Below are positions 53,468 through 64,000 of a DNA stretch of 64,000 nt, one piece after another. Numbering within the stretch: position 1 is the first letter of the stretch; every line of letters starts with the position of its first letter. The stretch covers positions 4,800,945-4,864,944 of the forward strand of contig NC_058062.1 of the NCBI RefSeq assembly GCF_020085105.1. Reading direction: 5' to 3'. The DNA comes from Siniperca chuatsi (taxonomy: Eukaryota; Chordata; Actinopteri; Centrarchiformes; Sinipercidae). The position numbers and the translations under genes were made by a program. The notes beneath the pieces were generated by a model. The model saw nothing but the letters and a program-made list of their open reading frames with translations. It did no database searches and was not told the DNA's origin.

Positions 53468-56400
53468 GAGAGAGAGAGTGCATGAAAATTCACCTGTTTG
53501 CTGAGCTCCATGTCCTGCACCAGCTCCTGAAACAACACAAAATATATGTACTTGGACTTCAATAGGGATAACAATGATGAGTCATAACAGACAGAAATAT
53601 TGTAGTATTACAATACAATACAGATATAACACACTGAGACATAAACATATTTCAGATCACAAGACATATAGATGGGAAAGAAAGCATTCATGTTCATGGG
53701 TAATCTAATATTTCTGGCTGAATTCATGACAATTGAAAAATCCATTGTAAATGACTCCTTTGCTTATTGTTTGTATTCTTAATTATTTTTAGCCTTTTAA
53801 GTATTGTTATCTGTTTTCACTATTATCTGGGACTTATGGAGTTAAATGAAAACTAGCCGACACCTCGCTGCTTTAGAGAAACAGCCAAACAATGCTTTTT
53901 CCATCATCTACAGTTTATCACACTCTATAGCTCACACAGTCATTCTCACCATATTTGTTGGTGGTTTTGGCACCTTCAGTACCGAGGCCGAGCTGCTGAG
54001 CAGCATACGGGTAGCCACCATCACCTGAGGGGATGACACAGATCTGTTAAGTATTTAACTGTTCTGGTAGCTGTGATGTTGTAAACTAACAGGATTGGGG
54101 TTGTGATGTATTTAAATGAGACTTTTGTACATTTGGTATTTTGTTGTTGGAATTTATTCCTTTTAACTGCTGAGGGCCCTCGGCTGGTGGTGTGGTTTTA
54201 TTTTAGGTGTTGTATCATACAGCATTTTGAGGCCCTTGAAACTGTGACTGAAGACTACACCAATAAACTGACTTGGAGTTTATCATTATGCTTACGTCAT
54301 GGCCCCTTAGCAGAGGTAAAACGAGATACTGTTTATTCAAGTATTTTATAGTCACAACTCAAAAGTTAGATCCAGTAGTACTAGAACAAATGTCCTCAAT
54401 TTTACATCACGGTTGCAAATGAAGTTGCAAACACATGCGGCTCTTACCTTCCAGTCCAGTAGAAATCACTGGAGCATTACCATAAGGAACCTGAGCAGCT
54501 CCTCCTCCTGCAGGAAAAATATCAGATGGAAAAACTGTCTGACTCATGCATGGAAAGCCACATCGACAGAAGCTTGACTAATAGTGTAACAGAAGGGTGA
54601 GGTCATGTCAGAAGTGCTCACCATATTTGCCACCAGTTGATTCCAGTCCTGCACCAAGTGCTCCTGAAAGAAGAGAAGGGGGGCTTCAGTGACAAGCTTT
54701 CAAACATAACAGAAAATATATTCATACTGAGCTCTTGTTGGTGACTTGGAGGAGGTTGTTTTTCCTCCAGCTTGTCTGTTGGTTTGATACATCGATTTCT
54801 CAAAAAGTAATAGATTTGACTGAAATGTGGTAGACAGATATTTTTAGCTGTAGCTTTTATGCTGCATGTGTGATTTGACATTTTATCTGATTGGAAGGAA
54901 CTATGCAGCTATTTATTAGATAATCAACTAAAAGTTACTTTGAACAAACTTAAACCATTACAGAGCCTGCAGCCTGCAGCTGGGAAGAGGACAAATGTTT
55001 GTTTGTGTTATCTTTTCCACTAGTTTAATTTAAATTGAATGATTGGATTGTGCAGCCTTGGGGGAGGCATTCACACTCTCAGTGCTTTCTAGTATTTCCA
55101 TGTGTTGTGTCCATGTGCACAGTGTATGGCAGCCAGAGGAATATACAGTCATCTCTGATGCTGCTCCATCCTAAATCTCTTACCATAAGCCCCCTGGGCC
55201 TGTCCAGCATAGCCTCCTGTACTGAGGGCTGGAAAAATTAGAAAAAAATAAACATGCACGTAAGACACTGTTCATCCATTAACTGATTCCCACATTTAAA
55301 TAAAATTGTGTGAAAAGCATCTACAGGAGCAGGAAGTCAGAAACCATCAGATTAAACTGGTCAGCTTCTATAAATAAGAGACAATAGCTACACCCAGTGG
55401 ATTAAAGACCACACTGGACATGTACAGCAGAGGAAGTGTGTTTCCTTAACAGCCTCTAATGTTTTTTCAGCTGTCAAATGTCGCAGGTTAAAGCATCTAC
55501 GGGTTAGTGCCATCACCTCCTCAAAATTGTTACCTTCACTCTTCCCTGCTTTGTTTTCAGCACCATCAGCTAACTCTGCAGGGTAACCAAGCCCTGAAAC
55601 ATAGTTCTAATTAGCATTAGATTATGCGTCATGTCTGTGAGCTAATAAGTCTTTAAGTAGACTGAGTTACCCCTGAACACCCTTCTTTTTTCTCTAAAAG
55701 GTACTCACCAGCTCCATAACCATCGCTGTAACCATTCCCATAACCTGTTGAGAGAAGGGGCTATTTGTTAAAACATTTAAAAGGAAAATTTACCTTTAAA
55801 AACTGAATTCAAAGCTAATCTTTTCAAGTCAGTGCTGTATTTGACATTTCTGACTGTACCCGGTACCAAAAGGAAAGGAAATGTTCAAGCGAGTCCTCAG
55901 CATGCATGCGAAATACCTGTAGACAAAGCTTTTGCACCAGCATCTCCACCAACAGTGAGAACAGAACAAAGAAAGTCACTCAACACAAAGGATCAGCCTG
56001 TCTTAACTGAATATCATCAGTCCTGTCAGTGACGGCTTTGATGCAGATTCCTTCTGACACCAAACAGAATGAAGAATGATCCCTGGTCATTGCGGGCAGA
56101 CAATTCACGTTTCAAGCTTAAAGTTTGGGTTTTTAAGTTTAAATTGTCTTCTATGTTGCCTTCTGTAACTTGCAGAGTAGTTGACTAGAATTTGAATTTC
56201 CCGGTGCATGTACTGCTGAGTTGCCACTTACCGAAGCCATTGCCTGCCCCAGCACCCAGGTGTCCTGTTGCTCCCTCACCATAGCCTGTGATAACACACA
56301 TTCAAAACATATTGTAGGGGACACAGAATCTCACTACTATTGCATTTGTTTACCAAAAGACATCAATATTAAACTTGGGACAAATATGAAACGTGAAAAG

Positions 56401-59400
56401 CTACTACGAGATACATCATTTTGATGGTCTGGCTTCCATGCATACAAAAGAAGAGGAAAAGACATCCACAGGAGTAAAATCTGGAGATGATGAAATGGTT
56501 TGTGAGTAATCCTTTGTTGTTGTTGTCTTCTACTTTTTTAAAAGCGCTATCAATTATTCACCAGAAACGAAAGGAAGTTACTGATGCAGCTTTTCCTCTG
56601 ACCTTTAAAGAAAGGTGAAGATGAACTCAGACACAGCTTGTTTTTTCTAGTAAGACTCACAAGCAAATGGTTGGTTTACAAGGCAAATTAGGAGCAACAG
56701 CTGATTTTCTGCTGTGTGACACATGATCTACTGTACATCCTCAGCTCCATTCACATTCTGAACATTCAAATTCAGGTGGAGAAAAAGGTCATTGGGGTTG
56801 TGGGGGAGGCCCTTTAGAATCAAAAGTCCAAACTGAGATTCAAAAGGCATCAGAAAGGAGACAGATAGTAAAATTATTCCACATCCTCACCAGTTGACCT
56901 CCCTGCAACACCATGGGGATACCCACCCTGTCCTGGAGCAGTAGCAGCTGCTGCTTTATTTTAGAGAGAGAGAGTTAGGACATGGTGCAAAAGGAAAAAA
57001 CCCTAAATTATAACAAAGAAAAGAAAAATGAATAAAAATGTACATCCTTACCTCCAAGTTTGCCAGCTGCACCACCCAGGTACGCTCCCTGTCCCAAACC
57101 TGTTGGCAGTGCATGGGAATCCTTTACCACAGGAAGTGTCAATCTACGTCAGCATCTCCATCTGCTAGCAAGAAGTGTTGATTTTTCCTGCTTTACGAAT
57201 CAGTGCTCAACATTACCTGCTCCATAGCCCCCAGTGCCCAGGCTTGCTCCCAGATAGTTTCCTGCTCCACCAATATAACCTGTGGAGGAAGTTAGCACAA
57301 GCTCAGCAAAATCACCTGTAATTTGCTGTGGGCTAGAGGGACATGATCAGATTTTTTTATGCCAACATTTATAGAGAAAAACACAAGTATTGATCACTCA
57401 GTACTGTTTTTGGCTGAAAGTTATGTTTAAATCAAAATCACATTTTAAACACATGATAAAACTAGGACATAATATCTCGCCTCATTCACTTGTTTTCATA
57501 TACAGAAGATACAGAGGTTGCTGTTAACAGAGTTTTTGACATGTGCAGCTGACAGTGGAACAAAAAAAAAGTTTTTTAGCACCCTCTCCATTGGACACTG
57601 ACTCTCCTGGACTGAATCGTAAAAACCACAACACCAGATACTGAATCTTCTTTCAGTATCTCTTTATAACATCTCTTCATAACTTCTACTTTCTTGGTTC
57701 AAGCACTTATTTCTCCTTGTTTTATACATTATCTTCTCTGTCTCTATAGCTCCCTCTTCCCCTTTTTATCTTCCTGTAAAGCACTTTGTAACTTCTGCTC
57801 TGAAAAGTGCTTTATAACTTTGCTTGCTTGTTTCAGATAACTGTATGTGACAACTTGAAACACACTACATGCACCATAGGTTATCCAGAGAGATACACAA
57901 TGAGACACAGAGATATTGTTGGAGGTATTAGGTTTCACCATTGCTTACAGCAGGAGGACCACCGTAAGAAACACAAAATGTATTAAATTCAAGGAACCCA
58001 AACAAACTGGACTAGATGTACCTATTGTACCTGTAGATACAGTTTAACATACACCAACTATCATAAAATAGTGTGATGTGAAGATAAAGAGATTACAGGT
58101 CCAGTGTGTAACATTTAGGAGGCGCTATTGGCAGAAATGGAATATAATATTACAAGTGTGTTTTCATTAGGGTATAATGACCTGAAAATAAGAACCGTTG
58201 TGCTTTCGTTACCTTAGAATAAGCTGTTTTTATCTACAGAGGGAGCAGGTCCCCTTCCACAGAGGGAGCCATGTTGCACCACCATGTTTCTACAGTAGCC
58301 CAGAACAGACAAACCAAGCACTGGCTCTATATAGGGCCTTTCACATTTTTCGCGAGTTTCGCGGCCACCGTAGTTTCTCCTACATGCTTGGAAGGGGAGG
58401 GTGAGGCGAGCAGTAGTAAAATGGTTGCAAACTGCAATTTCACCACTAGATACCACTAAATCCTTCACACTGGACCTTTAACAAACACTGACTTTAAGAA
58501 CTCTGATCTAAACCTCTGATCTAAGAGATCATCACCTGAATCAACCCAATGCAAATATGAGCCATATAATGCACAAACCAAGGTATTAGTGAATACTACA
58601 AAACCCTCCACAAACAAATGCATGAAAGGCAATAGCAGTGTGCCATTGTTTTTGGCTCTGGGACTTTGAGTTATTGAAGGAGGATCCAAACTTGTCTTGG
58701 GTGAAAATGGATCTCTCCCTCTTGCCTGGACTAAGTTCGATACACAAACAAAAATCACAAAAACAAACAGATCACCACTAGAACTCAAAGGTCTTCTGAC
58801 AGTTGATTTAGTATAATCAGAAGCCACACCCATCCTGTTACCAAGAAGCAAACACATTTTACAACAGAAAAAGAAAATGCTCCTCCTGATTTTGTTTTTT
58901 GGGGGGAGCAAAAACAGTAAAGGAGGCTGAAAGAGCTTCAGAGTTCTGATTTATTCTCAGTTGGTTTGTTACTTCAAGTGACACAGAGAGTTTTCCTGAG
59001 AGACTAGCATGTGGCTACCATTGCTGTTAGCAGCGAGGACCGTAACACAGAGACCAAAATGATTCAATAATAATAATAATAATTTTATGTCTAAATTCTG
59101 GAAGATTAGTTCTGTTTGTCAGCATCCTCAATTCTGTGATGTTAAAGTCATGCCATTTTTTTTGATCATCTATATATTTTCTGACTTTATGCCAAATGTT
59201 TATTGATCCCAGAGGGGAAACTCTTTCGTTACAGCTGCTCACTATCACGTCAATGCACACAGGAATAGAAGTACTATACACACTAGTACAGAGACACAAG
59301 GACATGCAGGTGACAGTTTACTAGTGGCTTACTCTCCACAAGTTATATTCCCTGGGTCATAGCCTATACATCAGGAAACTAATCATCATTCTCAAGGAAT

Positions 59401-62400
59401 TTGTCAGAAGTTTCAACCTTACAATGATTAAGGCTTGATGATTGCTATGATTCTCCATCCACACAAAGGTGAAATTATACAAGGAAACCACTCAGTATGC
59501 CAAACAATACACATACAGGCTAATGATTTTAACATTTATAGTACCACTGGTCACTCCAGCTGCTGGCCCGTGACCTAGAGACCACAACAACTATCATAAA
59601 GCAGCATAAGCACTGTATGTACTTATTACAATATCCTGAAGACCACAACAATAATTATTGACAGGCTCAGACACAGTAATCAGTTATGTGTCACTGATCA
59701 CAGCTTAGAAATGCTTCAAAACACAGACAAAGATAATCCATACATTGTAGTATACTGTAGGTCTGTGTGTTCATATTCTATATTCTTACTCTGTTTAGTA
59801 AGATAAAAACATATATTGATTGTGTAAATATGGATGACTCACAAGAGTTGGCTATTCACAAAAAAAGCCCTTTGTCAGGATAAACTGTAGGCATGTAGTA
59901 GTTATTTGAAGAGTACATTTCAAATTCCACATAAATATGTTATTGGAAAGAATATAGAAGTAGTCTATAATATTTTGCTCTACTGTTTTTGTATATGTAT
60001 TAACGGAAGATGCATGTATTGTAAAATAGCAGTGTCTTGTAATCCCATGTGGGATGGGCCAGATGTTTAGCATGACACAGAAATAAAAACTAAATGAAAG
60101 TAACTCTAACCATGGCCTAAAGCACAACTGCAGCACTAATCTAACACAAAGGGACATGAAAACAGACCTCAAGGCACCAATAAACAAAAAGATTAAGACA
60201 CCACTAGTGGCAGGACAACATGGAAGCAGCTGTAAATGTGCCATTGCCGTTAGCTAACAGGGTAAATATAGGAACAGCATGGGATCTGCTCCCAAATGTT
60301 AACCACCTACACAATACTATCCATCTATCATATAATACGCAAGTCATATATTGACTGCATCTTCAAAATCATAAAAGTCATCAAATGTACACATCTATTA
60401 ATGAACAAACAATAAAACATTTAATCATAGAGCAAACAATGTCTGTATTTCTGGGTTTGGTTTTCATGTGGCTCATTTCCAGATAAATATCCAGATAATG
60501 CACCTAAATCTCTTAGCCATCTGCCAAACATGCAGAAGAATAAACTTTACATTTCTGATCATTTGAGCTAAAAATTGTTTGGCAAACTGGCCAACAACTA
60601 TCCAACAACTAGCACAACCACATGGATGACTCGCATGGACGGACAACAAGAGATATAAAGGTTTTGCTACTACAGTCAGATAGAAATCCACTACTAATAT
60701 TTCTTGGTTGTATTTAGATGAAAAAATAAAATGTAGATCTGAAGAATGAACAAAAAGACATTGTGACAGTGAATAAAGACAAAGCTTTGCTCTTACTTGT
60801 TGCCTGGATATTCCTCCCAGTCTGTCCTGGGATACTGAGAGCTTTTGACTTTGTGATGTCACGTTCAGCATGGGAAAGGTGTTTTGCTTTCTGACCACCA
60901 GCAGTAAAGCCTTTAGGTATCTGCCCTTCCACTGGGGTGATGCCTAAACTTTGGGCTCCACTTGAACCTGGGATCACTGGTCCATAGCTCCCCTCTCCTT
61001 GTACTTGAAGATTTGGAGAACCATGACTACGGTTTTCTACAGCAACAGTCCCAAGGATTCTAGGCCCCTTTGTGTCTTTAGCCACAAGCCCAAGGTCTTT
61101 GATACCCTGCCTGTCTGCTACAACAGATAAATAGTTTCTGGTTGCCTGACTTTGTGGAAGAGAGAATATATTGCTTCTGACATCTTGAGTTTGTGCCAGT
61201 CGATAGGTTCTTTCTCCTTGTGCTTGTGTGGTTGCATGTCCAAGATGCTTGCTGTTCTTACCAACATGAGGCTGGGGCACTAAACTTTGAATCCTCTGTG
61301 TTTCTGAACCCAAAAGCTCATGGCGATTGATTCCCAATATATCTGACAAATCACTAGTGGATCCACAGTTTTGGGCTCGCTGTTTTTGTTGGATAGATGA
61401 ATCATAGTCTCTCGCACTTTGTACCTGAGAAGAAGCAAAACCCAGACTTCTGATGTTGTCTTTATCAAGAGGCAGTTGCTGTCTTACACTTCCAGTGGCC
61501 AGTGTGGCTCCATGGCTAGCTGTGCCCCTTCTTTCTGAGAACGTAGGCTCATAAGTTTCTCTTCCTTGTGCTTGTGAAACAGCCAAACCAAGACTTTTAC
61601 TCTGTTTATCAAGGGGTGTCATAGGTCCAAGACTTGATGACGTAACTACTGGATCAAGGCTTTTGACCTCTCTTCCAGGTGGCAGTACAGCAGGTCTAAA
61701 ACCAGTTTCTGCCTGTAATTCAGGAGCAGTAGGACCAAATATGTTGTTTTTCCTCATGCTGGGCATTTCATGTCCAAGACTGTCTCTTTTTCCATATGAG
61801 GGACCAACTGCTCTGCTCTTTTCTCTCTTCAGATCTTGAACAGCTTGGCCCAGATTGGCCATCTCAGGTCCACCCAAATCTGTTGTAGACACACCTGGCA
61901 GAGAAATATCATCATGCATTCATGACTTCCCAGTGGCTCAGCGACAACAGTGTTTCTTTGAGGGTCAACAGCACACTGTGGTGGCCAGTGGCAAAAAGAT
62001 TTACTGTTCTGTCTTTCAACTGATGTGTGCATCAGAGCATTCAATGCAATATAACACATCATCCACAGAGAAATGTGTGGAGGCAATTCAAGACCAAACA
62101 GAGACAAGACAAAATCCATTATGGCCTGAAATTAGTCCAGTTTCAAAGGACAGAATCATCAGTATAATTAGGAACTGAGACTACAAAGAGACAACAAACA
62201 ACTGAAGCCACACTTTTGGAGGACACACATGATACTGCTCACTGAGTCAGAGAAATGACATCAACACATAAATCATGACAACAAAATGTTGCCATCCCAA
62301 ATTGTTGAAATGCCATAAAACACACCAGCACAAGACAAAGACACCACCTGACTCAGACAGCATCAATGTGGGACAAAGACAACTGATAAACAAAGCTTAG

Positions 62401-64000
62401 TAAAACACTGATTAGACATGGAAGTAGAAACCTACAGAACCAGAACCAGAACTGCAACCAGAATAAGGTAATAGATTCACAACATTTCATGGCTCACAGT
62501 AACTTCATGTCTCCCAAAGAGCAAATTAAGTGTGTGTGAATAATTTGTTTTGATGCTCAAATAAATAAATTAGCAAAGTTCTAGGTAAGATTCTGCAAAA
62601 AATGATAACAAGCTTAATGGAGCAAAATACAGCTTTCACAATTATCAGAGTATCACCTTAAGCTTTTTATTATCGAGTTGTTAGCGTGTATTTAGTTTGA
62701 TTAACATATTTTCCAGTGGCCCTTTGAGCTCTTGTTAACCACAGCACACCAAGTACTGCACACACATCAACTCTGATTAGCTCTGATTAACGCTCAGATT
62801 GAAACTGTGGTAAGAAGAGCTGGGGAACTCATGCAACATGCAACACAGATGAAACACTGATAGACAAACACAGTCAGACAGCAGCATGTGAATCTCCCCT
62901 GTGCACACAAAATAAAACAGCTGATAATATTACAGTAGATAGATTTCATGCAAACAAAAGCCAGCATTAACGCGACATCAGTGAATCACACGACACCAAT
63001 TTCACAGAAGTTACAGACAAATACAACACAGGACAAAGACAGACACAGACTAACAAACACAAAGATCACAGGTTGCTGTGGTGAAGATTTTACCAGGTTT
63101 TTGTTCCTTAGCCCTCTGTCCAGTGGGATACCCAAGTCCAATTCCTGATGATAGCAGATAGGGGAACTGTAATTTATTTCACTCAACTGACAAGAGACAC
63201 CCAAGCCAACACCCAGGCCAGACAGGCCTACAGCCTTGTTTTCAAAGACGAGCATCTCTATAACGGTGGAGGCGATGATAAAATAATATATTAAAGAAAG
63301 ATGTTGGACATTGTTGCAAGACTACCCAGCTACCTTAGAATGTGTTAATAAACAATCTGATTGTCACATTTTCTTTTTTACAATCAAATAAACCTGATTT
63401 TATCCATGACTGATAGCATAAGTGTGTGTTTGTGGCAAGAGCGATGGGACATAGGGACACAGAAAATACCCTCCAGCATACAAATCTGAGCTGAATGGAG
63501 GACGTAATGGGGTTATGAGTTAAGACCTGATTCATCACTTACCTGGTCGGGCTCCAGGATAGCCAATGCCAGCTAAAGCCCCATATCCTGGCAAGAAAAC
63601 AAAGAGCCAAGTTCAGAGGACATGGAGCAAATCTGTAAATCTGACAAGCACTCTGATTACCTCACTCGTGCCCTGGGTTTTTCTCTGTTTTACAAGGACA
63701 CTTAATTTATTTGCTGAGATGCAATCTGCTCCATATATCATGTTCACAGACAATGACAGAGAGCCACTTAGTTGAGATTTATCAAACAAACAAGCATAGG
63801 GTTTACAGAGAGTGTAATTCATTGTGTATACTCTCGTTTGGGCAAACAACATAAGGAAACCGTGGAATAAAGCACATAATTACTTACCTGGCAGAGTGCC
63901 AAGGCCAGCACCATAAACTGGAAAGACACAAAAACACAGAGTTAATTTTTATTTACAAAGATTTCTACTGTTGAAACCAAACTGTTTATGTAAGATTTGT
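52062..64000 (-). CDS. Elastin/calymmin-like extracellular matrix protein, 3' part (5' end beyond window)
   Basis: At least 20 exons, nearly all tiny, all starting and ending in phase 1 and multiples of three. Transcript order: 63917-63888, 63587-63543, 63227-63201 (weak), 63144-63094, 61894-60797, 59574-59545, 57279-57217, 57099-57052, 56953-56891, 56285-56232, 55943-55917 (weak), 55744-55709, 55593-55534, 55228-55184, 54663-54622, 54507-54448, 54024-53950, 53526-53494, 52615-52559, 52111-52062 (stop). About 660 residues are visible, rich in Gly, Ala, Tyr and Leu, with GYG, GGYP, GLGYP and KYG motifs (for example GYGNGYSDGYGAG). Exon design and composition are those of elastin and of the fish notochord-sheath protein calymmin; classic AAKAAK cross-link blocks are missing, so calymmin-like is at least as likely. 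Signal peptide and start lie to the right. Some exons may be missed or false. Confidence 0.75.
52352..52362. repeat. Poly(G) tract
   Basis: Eleven G in the last intron of the elastin-like gene; a C10 run lies at 52521-52530. Confidence 0.9.
53427..53478. repeat. (TG)n followed by (AG)n microsatellite
   Basis: About 19 TG units then about six AG units, lying just 3' (minus strand) of the 33-bp exon 53494-53526, within 16 bp of its splice donor. Confidence 0.95.
57937..57970 (-). pseudogene. Possible decayed exons of the elastin-like gene (with 59018-59045)
   Basis: The two sites share 'accattgct' and 'gcaggaggacc'/'gcgaggacc' on the plus strand. On the minus strand they read like short Gly-Pro exons, but a usable AG acceptor is missing. 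A third partial match is at 60241-60265. They may be remnants of exon duplication. Confidence 0.3.
58093..58481. mobile_element. TTAA-type MITE in an intron of the elastin-like gene
   Basis: The left end AGGTCCAGTGTGTAACATTT and right end CACACTGGACCTTTAA form an inverted repeat of about 12 bp. The right border is TTAA and the left has decayed to TTAC. I recognise the 'ggtccagtgtgtaacattta' end as a frequent fish MITE. No coding capacity. Confidence 0.75.
60797..61894 (-). other. Giant 1,098-bp internal exon of the elastin-like gene
   Basis: It is one open exon of 366 codons, acceptor TGCCAG and donor GTAAGAG, in phase 1 like its 27-75 bp neighbours. The product is hydrophilic and Gln/Ser/Arg/Lys-rich, unlike the Gly/Ala/Tyr exons. 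It is made of degenerate units of roughly 13-36 residues that often begin LG (SLGLAVSQAQGRETY, SLGFASSQVQSARDY, HLGHATTQAQGERTY, DLGLVAKDTKG, ILGTVAVEN). Cysteine is almost absent. Its role is unknown; it may be a spacer or a cross-linking (Gln/Lys) segment, which is inference only. Confidence 0.8.

Noticed and set aside
57310-57345. Candidate mini-exon near 57315-57340 (minus)
   Set aside because: The length between acceptor and donor is 17 bp, not a multiple of three, so it would break the phase-1 pattern.
60714-61919. Treating the 401-codon open frame as an independent intronless gene starting at the Met at 61919
   Set aside because: Frame and phase fit an internal exon: TGCCAG acceptor at 61894, GTAAGAG donor at 60797, and phase 1 like all neighbours. 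The extra residues at both ends are intronic.

Overview
The window is animal genomic DNA from a teleost fish, probably a percomorph. Genes are split by GT-AG introns, there is no operon structure, the non-coding DNA is AT-rich, and it is dense in small TTAA-flanked inverted-repeat elements and other dispersed repeats I recognise from fish genomes. The species cannot be named from the sequence.

Six protein-coding loci can be assembled. Positions 239-7259 (minus) hold ppp1ca, protein phosphatase 1 alpha catalytic subunit, in seven coding exons. Positions 9.6-14.3 kb (plus) hold a two-coding-exon claudin. Positions 14.4-23.95 kb (minus) hold coro1a, coronin-1A, in ten coding exons; its 3' end converges on the claudin. 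Positions 24-31.6 kb show no supportable gene and contain a degenerate tandem repeat, a MITE and unexplained AT-rich DNA. Positions 31.7-38.4 kb (minus) hold paqr4 in three coding exons. Positions 41.9-51.7 kb (plus) hold two tandem perforin-1-like genes. Positions 52.06 kb to the right edge (minus) hold the 3' part of a large gene built of many tiny phase-1 exons, encoding a Gly/Ala/Tyr-rich elastin- or calymmin-like matrix protein with one unusual 1,098-bp exon.

The genes do not form one pathway. Coronin-1A and perforin are both used by leukocytes, while claudin and PAQR4 are membrane proteins. In mammals PAQR4 lies near CLDN6/CLDN9, so part of the order is probably ancestral synteny.

The most interesting points are: (1) the perforin pair, near-identical across exons and introns, diverged abruptly outside, mostly replacement differences, and different C-termini from a 4-bp indel; (2) the elastin-like gene with its 366-codon hydrophilic repeat exon; (3) an uninterrupted hydrophobic N-terminal extension of PAQR4; (4) an intron in the first extracellular loop of a claudin from a mostly intronless subgroup; (5) a 50-bp perfect inverted repeat and several intact TTAA MITEs, one nested in another repeat. 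All exon models are read by eye from frame, splice sites and homology; there is no transcript support.
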